DNA from: Luedemannella flava
GTDB lineage: Bacteria; Actinomycetota; Actinomycetes; Mycobacteriales; Micromonosporaceae
Reading direction: 5' to 3'
DNA: 64,000 nucleotides
Assembly (NCBI RefSeq): GCF_039528515.1
Contig: NZ_BAAALT010000003.1
Coordinates: forward strand, 186,001-250,000
Under the pieces are notes generated by a model that was given only the letters and a program-made list of their open reading frames with translations, did not search any database and was not told where the DNA came from. Shown piece after piece: positions 58,143-64,000 of the stretch (within the stretch, counting starts at the first letter, position 1; every line of letters begins with the position of its first letter). The position numbers and the translations under genes were made by a program.

Positions 58143-59648
58143 TCAGGTGTTGCGCGGGCGGCGCGCGATCAGCAGCACGTGGGTGGCCGGCCAGTCCAAC
58201 GGCCGGCCGTCTGCGTGCGTCACCGACGCCACCGGCGCGACGCGGTTGTCGATGATCCAGTCGTTGCGCCACGCGTACGACGCGGGGTCGAGGTCGAAGC
58301 CGACGTCCGTGAGCAACGCCTTCCAGTCGGCGAACTCGAGCCCGCAGAACTGCTCCTCCCGCTCGGACAACCAGTTGTGCGGGTAGTCCTTGTGGGTGAG
58401 GAACTCCATGGCGTCGCCCAGGCCGATCGTCACCGCCTCGCCGGTCGGCTCGTAGGCCAGCGGAAAGGCGAAGTCCACGGCGAACTGGTCGAGGCGGGCG
58501 CGGGTCGACAGCCCGGCGACATACTCCCCGGCCTCGGCGGCCGGCAGCTGGCCGAGGTCGCGGCGGGCGGTCGGCGGGTTGACCCCGTCGGAGTCGTCCA
58601 GCGTCAGCAGGACCCGCCGGTCGCGTCCGTCCGGGCCGCAGACGTCGCTGTTGATCCAGACGCCGCCGGGCACGGTCTGGTCGTAGATCGCCTGGACGAA
58701 GCGGCGCAGCGACTCCCACCGCTCCCCGTAGGACCAGATCTCGTGGGTCAGCGCGAACGTGAGAGTCGTGTCGACCGACCGGGGCGGGAACACCGCGCCG
58801 CCGAGCACGTTGCGCCGGTAGAAGTACACATTGGGATTGGCGAAGACGCCCTGCGCCTTCTTGTGCACGCACTCCTCGTACAGGTGGCGGGCGATCTCCA
58901 CGCCGATCAGGTCGCTCTCGCGCAGCGCGGGCTCGCGGTCGGCCAACTCGAGCACGGCCCCGGCCCCACACCCGATGTCCACGATCCGCCCCGGCCGAAC
59001 ATACGGGCGCACCAGGTCCCACTTGCGGGCCGCGCCGGCCGCGAACGCCTCGATGTACGTGCGGTAGTCGCGGGTCGCGGTCAGGCCGCCCTCGTCGCCG
59101 ACCACCGGGTCGTTCACGACGGCGCGGACGGTCTCGGTCAGCTGGTACCGCTCGAAGACGTCCAGCGTCGCGGGGTGCGCGAGGTCGCGCCAGGTCTCGT
59201 CGCCGGCGGCCAGGCGTAGCAGCACATCCCAGGGTCGCTCCGCCTTGACGTCGTTCGCCGGGTCGGCTTCGACCTCGGCTATCCGGAACCCCAGCTCGGC
59301 GTAGAGGGCGGCGACCTCGGGCGTGGAGCACGCCACGACCGTGTCGGCGGGCGTCAGGTCGAGCCCGGTCGCCACGGCGATGCTCTTGAGCGTGACCTCG
59401 GCGAACCGGTCGGTCGGCGCGGTGTCGAAGATCGGCACGACCACCGAGCGCAGCCCGACCAGCAGGCTGAACCGCTCGATCGCCGCCTCGCGCCGGTGGT
59501 AGGGCACCGGGTTGCGCCGGGTGTTCCCGTGGTTGGCGGAGGTGACCGCCCAGACGACGGTCGTGTCGTCGCCGGCCAGCCGGCCCAGGTAGTCGGCCTG
59601 GAAGCGGGTCAGCAGGTGATGGCGACCGGGAAGGAGCAGGTATGTCAT
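58143..59648 (-). CDS. Adenylyltransferase-like N-terminal region fused to a SAM-dependent methyltransferase
   Basis: This is a 501-residue protein. Residues ~1-130 resemble the nucleotidyltransferase (NMNAT-like) fold: TYLLLPGRHHLLTRFQADYL, then TSANHGNTRRNPVPYHRREA, the layout of the G-x-F-P/H-x-x-H and NPFT-x-x-ER regions, although the signature HxGH itself is not intact. Residues ~210-420 form a class I methyltransferase with motif I VDIGCGAGAVLELAD and the acidic VEIARHLYEE. The C-terminal ~80 residues are of unknown fold. ATG 59648 was chosen over an upstream GTG-type start because similarity begins at once. Divergent from the HAD gene. Substrate unknown; the combination is uncommon. 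Confidence 0.65.
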   Translation of the reverse strand: MTYLLLPGRHHLLTRFQADYLGRLAGDDTTVVWAVTSANHGNTRRNPVPYHRREAAIERFSLLVGLRSVVVPIFDTAPTDRFAEVTLKSIAVATGLDLTPADTVVACSTPEVAALYAELGFRIAEVEADPANDVKAERPWDVLLRLAAGDETWRDLAHPATLDVFERYQLTETVRAVVNDPVVGDEGGLTATRDYRTYIEAFAAGAARKWDLVRPYVRPGRIVDIGCGAGAVLELADREPALRESDLIGVEIARHLYEECVHKKAQGVFANPNVYFYRRNVLGGAVFPPRSVDTTLTFALTHEIWSYGERWESLRRFVQAIYDQTVPGGVWINSDVCGPDGRDRRVLLTLDDSDGVNPPTARRDLGQLPAAEAGEYVAGLSTRARLDQFAVDFAFPLAYEPTGEAVTIGLGDAMEFLTHKDYPHNWLSEREEQFCGLEFADWKALLTDVGFDLDPASYAWRNDWIIDNRVAPVASVTHADGRPLDWPATHVLLIARRPRNT

Positions 59649-59757
59649 CGCGGACCTTGATACCACGCCCACCTCCGGGGCGGGTTGTCCGACGGCGGGC
59701 CGTCACGCCATGCTGAACGGGGCATCGCTGTACGTGACGTGGAACGGGGTGGTCGGA

Positions 59758-60420
59758 GTGCGTGCTGTGCTCCTGGACGTCGGCGGCGTACTCGTGGTGC
59801 CCGACCCTAGGGCGGTCGGCGGGGTCATGGGCGGTCACGGTGGCGCGACGGATCCCGACGACCTGATCCGCGCGCACTACCGGGCGGTCCACGAGGCCGA
59901 CGGCGACGACGGCGACTTCGACTGGCCCGGCTACCACACCGGGCTCGTCGTGCACAGCGGTGTGCCGGTCGGGGCGCGGGAGCTGTGCAACCAGGGGATG
60001 ATCGAGCTGGTCCGGGCGATGCCGAACCTCTGGTCGTACCCGCTGCCCGGGATGGCGGCCACACTGCGCGCGCTCGCCGGCCGCTACCGGCTCGGCATCG
60101 TGTCGAACAACGACGGCACGGTCGGCCGGCTCCTCGCCGAGCAGGGCCTGTGCCAGCTGGGCGCCGGCCCGGCCGCGCCGGTGGAGGTCATCGTCGACAG
60201 TGCCCTGGCCGGCGTGGCCAAGCCCGACCCGCGCATCTTCACCCTCGCGCTCGACGTGCTCGGACTCCCGCCGGAGGAGGTCGGCTACGTGGGGGACACC
60301 CGGGCGTACGACGTGTCCGGCGCCCGGGCGGCCGGCCTGCGCCCGTTCCACCTCGACCCGTACGGGTTCTGCGTGGCGGCCGACCACGAGCATCTCGCCG
60401 ACCTGGCTGACCTGCTCTAA
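59758..60420 (+). CDS. HAD-family hydrolase
   Basis: This ~220-residue haloacid-dehalogenase-like phosphatase has motif I VLLDVGGVLVV (nucleophile Asp), motif II GIVSNNDG, motif III Lys in AGVAKPDPRIFTLAL, and motif IV GYVGDTRAYDVSGARAAGL. It probably dephosphorylates a small metabolite. GTG 59758 (VRAVLLDVGG) starts at the usual distance from motif I; ATG 59710 sixteen codons upstream is the alternative. Its stop overlaps the stop of the convergent membrane-protein gene. The first half of motif I reads DVGG rather than DxD, which is common in this subgroup. Confidence 0.85.
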   Translation: MRAVLLDVGGVLVVPDPRAVGGVMGGHGGATDPDDLIRAHYRAVHEADGDDGDFDWPGYHTGLVVHSGVPVGARELCNQGMIELVRAMPNLWSYPLPGMAATLRALAGRYRLGIVSNNDGTVGRLLAEQGLCQLGAGPAAPVEVIVDSALAGVAKPDPRIFTLALDVLGLPPEEVGYVGDTRAYDVSGARAAGLRPFHLDPYGFCVAADHEHLADLADLL

Positions 60421-61508
60421 CTGAGCGTGTGCCGGGCGATGTAGACGAAGGCGGCCAGCAGGCCCACCACGATCGCGATCTTCGCGATGGTGGTCAGGAC
60501 CCGAAGCGCGGCGACAACGCCTCCGGCTTGCGCTGCGTGGGCGTCCGCCTGCAGCTGCTGGATCAGTCCGTCGGACTTCTGGCCGGTGACGGCACCGACG
60601 GCGGCCACCGCGAGGCCGAGCAGCACGACGGCGAAGCCGATGGACAGGTGGATTGCGACGTCCCTGGCCGCGGACACCGCCCGCGCCCCACCACCGACCG
60701 ACGCGATAAACGCCTGCTTGAGTGCGTTCGTGGCCGCGTCGTCGGCGAGCACCGACCGCATGTTCAGCAGGACGACGCCGACCAGGGGAAGCAGCAGGAT
60801 GCTGGGCAGGCCGGCCAGACCCCGCGCGACGGCGCGGATGCCGGCGGACGAGCTGTGCGCGTCGAACATCCGGATCAGCATGGCGAGGACGACCAGGGCG
60901 ATCCCGGTGCCCAGCACGAGCTTCGAGGCGCCGGCCACGGCGTGGACCGTGGGATGGTCGAGCAGGTACGGCCCGTTGTAGGAACCGATGTAGAACTCGT
61001 TGAACGCCTGGAAGAAGTAGTCGAACCGGTGACCGTTGATGGTCACGTAGCCCTGCTTGGCGACGAGTCCCGACTTGCTGAGGTCCGGCGGGTGATAGAT
61101 CGCCACGTACGCGGGGAGGTACCAGCCGGCGAGGATCAGGAGGCCGCCGACCCAGAGAAACCTGGTGCGGGCCTTCCGCCGAAGCCTGAAAAGCCGCTTG
61201 GCCGCCTTCTGTGGTTGCTCGGCCTTGTTCGCCTTGGCTTTCGCCTGGTGCTCGCGGACCATGCTGATGATCAGGGTCGTGAGCTGCGCACCCGTGCCGA
61301 CGCCGCCGGCGACGTCATCGTGGCCCGGGTGATGGGTCAGCTCGAAGCCCAACTTGGTCAGGGTCCCGGCGAGGTCCCCGGCGTCCTTGGCGACCGCTTC
61401 GCGGAGTTCGAGCTTTTCGACCTCGCTGAGCTTCTCGAAGGTCTTCCGGACCTCGTCCTCGTTGATCAATGGAATCCCCTCAGCGACGTCGAACGCGCGT
61501 GGATCCAC
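60417..61508 (-). CDS. Hypothetical membrane protein with a soluble N-terminal helical region
   Basis: This is a 363-residue protein. Residues ~1-110 are charged and helical (DEVRKTFEKLSEVEKLELRE), followed by a basic stretch rich in Lys and Arg. A membrane segment (FLWVGGLLILAGWYLPAYVA) comes next, then an extracytoplasmic ~65 residues (YVTINGHRFDYFFQAFNEFY), then four hydrophobic segments ending AKIAIVVGLLAAFVYIA. I do not recognise a family. GTG 61508 gives a sensible N-terminus, but no ribosome site is clear; leaderless expression is possible. It is convergent and overlapping with the HAD gene. Confidence 0.65.
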   Translation of the reverse strand: MDPRAFDVAEGIPLINEDEVRKTFEKLSEVEKLELREAVAKDAGDLAGTLTKLGFELTHHPGHDDVAGGVGTGAQLTTLIISMVREHQAKAKANKAEQPQKAAKRLFRLRRKARTRFLWVGGLLILAGWYLPAYVAIYHPPDLSKSGLVAKQGYVTINGHRFDYFFQAFNEFYIGSYNGPYLLDHPTVHAVAGASKLVLGTGIALVVLAMLIRMFDAHSSSAGIRAVARGLAGLPSILLLPLVGVVLLNMRSVLADDAATNALKQAFIASVGGGARAVSAARDVAIHLSIGFAVVLLGLAVAAVGAVTGQKSDGLIQQLQADAHAAQAGGVVAALRVLTTIAKIAIVVGLLAAFVYIARHTLS

Positions 61509-61601
61509 AGTAGAGACACGCGCTGATGCGGCACATTGACCGTCTGCGTGGCTCGTCCGACCGGACGGTCGGCGCAACGCGCCTGACGGTGTGCCGACCG
61601 G

Positions 61602-62450
61602 TCAGTCCGTCGCGAGCGCCTCGGCGATCATGCGGTGGCCCTGGGCCTCGAAGGTCCCGTCGCCGACCCGGTAGGCCCAGGTCGTGGTGCCGATGGCATC
61701 GCGGACGCGGTGGCGTCGCCACGCCCCGGCCTCGCGCGGATCGCAGCCGTACCCGTCGAGGAACGCCGCCTCGAGGTCGGGGCGGCCCCGGAACTCCTGG
61801 ACGGCCAGCCGGCCGAGGTCCGTCAACGCGGGCCGCAGCGCGACCCGGCCGAAGTCGATGACGCTCACCACGTCGTCGTGGACGAGCCAGTTGCGCGGCT
61901 GCCAGTCCCCGTGCGTGGGCACGAGCGTCACCGCCGGCGTCGGCCAGGCGAGGATCTCGGCGCGTAGCCGCGTCACGACCGCGTCGGCGATCCGGTGGGG
62001 CTCGTCGAGCAGGGCCAGCGACTTGTCGTTCTCGCGCTGCTCGTACCCGTCGTCGGTGCTGGCGGCCTGGGCGTGGAACGCCGCCAGCAGCTCACCGGCC
62101 TGCCGGTAGGTGGCCGGGGCATCAACGTGGCCGGTGTTGAGCACCAACTCGCCGGGTAGGTACCGGGTCACCAGGAGTTTCGCCGCCACGTCGCCGTGCA
62201 CCAGGGCCGGCGCGCGCCCCAGGCCGGTCCACGGCTCCAGCCACGTGAGATGGGCGTGCAGTTCGCGTTCGATGTGCCGGTCGGTGTCGCCGCCGGCCTT
62301 GACGATGAAGCGGTCCCCGGAGTGCGTCACCTCGAGGACGGTGGTCGCGACCAGACCCCAGCTGTGGTCGCGCACGGGTGTCGCATCCGGCAGCCACTGT
62401 TCCAACAACGCCCGCTGCGCCGGCGAAAGGAGATCGAGGCCGGACATCAC
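61602..62450 (-). CDS. Aminoglycoside phosphotransferase (APH) family kinase
   Basis: This 282-residue protein-kinase-like enzyme has the catalytic loop PTHGDWQPRNWLV (HxD...N) and metal-binding SVIDFGRVALRP, with the ATP-lobe Lys in FIVKAGGDTD. The APH family includes antibiotic kinases and many small-molecule kinases, so the substrate is open. GTG 62450 and ATG 62447 are adjacent starts. About 650 bp to the right, 63109-63175 repeats the 5' end of this gene in degenerate form, which suggests an old tandem duplication. Confidence 0.82.
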   Translation of the reverse strand: MMSGLDLLSPAQRALLEQWLPDATPVRDHSWGLVATTVLEVTHSGDRFIVKAGGDTDRHIERELHAHLTWLEPWTGLGRAPALVHGDVAAKLLVTRYLPGELVLNTGHVDAPATYRQAGELLAAFHAQAASTDDGYEQRENDKSLALLDEPHRIADAVVTRLRAEILAWPTPAVTLVPTHGDWQPRNWLVHDDVVSVIDFGRVALRPALTDLGRLAVQEFRGRPDLEAAFLDGYGCDPREAGAWRRHRVRDAIGTTTWAYRVGDGTFEAQGHRMIAEALATD

Positions 62451-62548
62451 AGACCGATCGTAGACTTTGTGATCAGGGACGGCCGTTGACCGGGGTCGCG
62501 CATCCGGGACCGCGAACCTACGCTCTCCCCGGGAAGATCGAATTTGGG

Positions 62549-63043
62549 GTGTGCGTGGGTCGGGTTGGTGTTGTCAGCCGCGCTGTCGCGTTGGCCGCGC
62601 TGGGGTTGTGGGTTGGCGGCTGTGGCCGTTTGGGCGAGGCCATCGCGGGGGATCGCTCGGGCCGTAACTGCCACCCGGACCAGGAGATGGTCGCCGCACT
62701 GCGGCAGGAGCCGGTGATGGTCCAGGCGCCACCCGGCGCTGCGCTCGCGCCGGCGACCGAGACCGTCAGCTGCGGTTGGGAGAGTTCGGAGCCGCCCAAC
62801 CTGGGAATGCTCGACCGCGAGATGACCGGAGCCGGTGGCGCCGACGACGTCTCGCGTTTCTACGCAGACCTCGCCCGTTCCAGCGGCTGGCAGGCCTACG
62901 GCCCGGGCAGCCATGTCTACGCCGCCTCGAAGCCGGACGGGACCAACTGCACGTGGCTCCTTCAGGTGCTCGGCACTGCCGACGGGACCTACCACGTGCG
63001 GATCACGTACACGCCCCGGGACCTCCGGCCCACCTGCCTCTGA
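62549..63043 (+). CDS. Small secreted lipoprotein
   Basis: This 164-residue putative lipoprotein has a hydrophobic signal (SRAVALAALGLWVGGC) with lipobox-like VGGC at Cys25. The mature domain contains two further Cys pairs (GRNCHPDQEMVAAL; ETVSCGWESS; GTNCTWLLQVL; LRPTCL) and an alternating strand pattern, suggesting a small disulfide-bonded beta domain. I do not recognise a family. The start is GTG 62549 or 62555; neither has a convincing ribosome site. Not coupled to a neighbour. Confidence 0.65.
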   Translation: MCVGRVGVVSRAVALAALGLWVGGCGRLGEAIAGDRSGRNCHPDQEMVAALRQEPVMVQAPPGAALAPATETVSCGWESSEPPNLGMLDREMTGAGGADDVSRFYADLARSSGWQAYGPGSHVYAASKPDGTNCTWLLQVLGTADGTYHVRITYTPRDLRPTCL

Positions 63044-63069
63044 CTCCGGCTGTGGCGAACAAGGGTCGC

Positions 63070-63175
63070 CATCTGGTCCGAAATCGCCACAACGGAGGGC
63101 TGAACGCATCCAACAACGCCCGTTGCCACGGCGAGAGGTTGGGGCCGGGCGTCACAGGACGATCGTGGACACGAC
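63070..63175 (-). pseudogene. 5' remnant of a second APH-family gene
   Basis: Read on the minus strand from GTG near 63155, the frame gives VTPGPNLSPWQRALLDAFSP, matching LLSPAQRALLEQWLP at the start of the kinase at 61602-62450. The DNA TCCAACAACGCCCG and the run before the start (CGATCGT) are shared. The rest of the gene is gone, so only a fragment remains. Confidence 0.55.
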
Positions 63176-63238
63176 CAGTTGATCGGCACGCGTGCTCATC
63201 CGAACGGTGTGTGACCGTGGCTGAGCGTCACTTTTCGC

Positions 63239-63297
63239 TAGGCTGCCGTGTGCCGAGAGCTACCGAGTCGGCCTGGTAGGTAGGACGGAGGCGCGAC
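63239..63297 (+). promoter_or_regulatory. Leader of the XRE regulator gene
   Basis: TAGGCT at 63239-63244 is a candidate -10; no well-spaced -35 is evident. GGACGGAGG lies about 7 nt before the GTG at 63298. Confidence 0.35.
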
Positions 63298-64000
63298 GTG
63301 ACGTCACCACAACAATGGACAGGCATACACACGCGGGCGTTGCGTGAGGCTCATCTGATGTCCGTGCGCGACTTTGCGAACTTGCTGAACGTGTCGGCCT
63401 CGTCCGTGTCCGCTTGGGAAGCTGACGCCGGCATGGCGCGGCTGCGGCCGTCCACACAGCGACTGCTGGACGGTGCGCTGGCGTCGGCCGGCCCCGCAGT
63501 ACGGAAGCGATTCGCAACAGCGATGGTGCAGGATCCCGTCGATGACGGTAGTCAAGGCGTAACGTCGGATGACATGCGCCGGCGAACTGTCGTGACCATG
63601 CCGCTGGCAGCGGCCCTCGCCAGCCTCGGCCCGGTCGGTGACTCATCTCATCGTGCCGGTCGGGTTGGTGCGAAAGACGCTGAGCGACTTGATCACGCCG
63701 TCATGCAGATCCGTAGGCTCGGCCATCAACACGGCGGCGAGAACCTATGGGCGGCGGCCGCCCGGATCGCGCACAACGGCTACTACCTGCTGGAGCACTC
63801 CTCGTACTCTGACCGGGTCGCCTACCAGTTGCTCACCGCGACGAGCCGCGCCCACATGTGCGCCGGCTGGCTGGCGTTCGACAGCGGCGCGCACGATGCC
63901 GCGCGCTCCCATTACAACGAGGCGCTCACGCTTGCCCGCCAGTCGGCCGACGCGAGTTCCCAGGTGCACGCGCTCGTCAATTTGGCATTTCTGAGCACGT
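63298..64000 (+). CDS. XRE-family helix-turn-helix regulator with TPR-like C-terminus (partial, runs off window)
   Basis: At least 234 codons are visible. Residues ~12-65 form a Cro/C1-type helix-turn-helix (REAHLMSVRDFANLLNVSAS, then SVSAWEADAG). After a variable, Ala-rich linker (residues ~70-130) the protein enters helical TPR-like repeats (SRAHMCAGWLAFDSGAHDAA; HYNEALTLARQSADASSQVH). This architecture is common for actinobacterial regulators of development or of nearby small-molecule enzymes. The GTG start is supported by GGAGG upstream. The C-terminus lies beyond the right edge. Confidence 0.8.
   Translation, partial: MTSPQQWTGIHTRALREAHLMSVRDFANLLNVSASSVSAWEADAGMARLRPSTQRLLDGALASAGPAVRKRFATAMVQDPVDDGSQGVTSDDMRRRTVVTMPLAAALASLGPVGDSSHRAGRVGAKDAERLDHAVMQIRRLGHQHGGENLWAAAARIAHNGYYLLEHSSYSDRVAYQLLTATSRAHMCAGWLAFDSGAHDAARSHYNEALTLARQSADASSQVHALVNLAFLST

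Noticed and set aside
1..64000. CRISPR array, prophage, integrase, transposase or conjugation genes
   Set aside because: I looked for regularly spaced repeats and for the usual mobile-element motifs and saw none.

Overview
The window looks like chromosomal DNA of a high-GC actinomycete. GTG starts and 4-base start/stop overlaps are frequent. It carries a NnaR-type HemD/winged-helix regulator, a deazaflavin-type (F420) nitroreductase-family protein, a split PntAA/PntAB/PntB transhydrogenase and a xylan-type GH42/GH67 cluster. A Micromonosporaceae-like host is my inference.

The most important structural fact is that 5793-27043 and 27047-48297 are the same 21,251 bp at an offset of 21,254. Every protein spanning the two copies is identical. 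Each copy begins just after a single N (5792, 27044), both inside pntAA at the same point. Three mismatches sit in the last ~60 bases of copy 1. The first N hides about 20 residues of PntAA. I read this as a scaffolding artefact in which one locus is present twice. The probable true order is 1-5791, a gap of about 60 bp, then 27045-64000. Features are listed for both copies.

Layout: (1) 1-3661, a nitrate-type ABC transporter (ATPase partial) divergent from the regulator NnaR. (2) 3742-8220, a redox block: nitroreductase-family protein, lone 2-oxoacid oxidoreductase gamma subunit, transhydrogenase, and a cyclic-nucleotide-binding-domain protein, with DosR-like palindromes at the divergent promoter. 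(3) 8221-17144, a hemicellulose operon: two LplB/YtcP-type permeases, a Tat lipoprotein binding protein, a GH39 remnant, DUF624, a 25-codon linker ORF, GH42 and GH67. (4) An RTX-repeat secreted protein, a STAND-like ATPase and an O-methyltransferase remnant. (5) The most unusual locus, complete only in copy 2 (41890-50625, minus strand). A good promoter drives a 71-nt tRNA-like RNA, followed 18 nt later by six tightly packed genes: zinc-ribbon SDR lacking the catalytic Tyr, LRR protein, two paralogous ankyrin proteins, MoxR AAA+ ATPase, and an HExxH/VWA protein. I propose this as a candidate undescribed RNA- or stress-linked AAA+/VWA system.

(6) 50671-64000: NADAR remnant, membrane sensor-like protein, GT4 glycosyltransferase, membrane protein plus binding protein pair, a membrane protein/linker-ORF/ABA4-like operon behind twin palindromes, an adenylyltransferase-like/methyltransferase protein, HAD hydrolase, a membrane protein, an APH-family kinase, a lipoprotein and a truncated XRE regulator.
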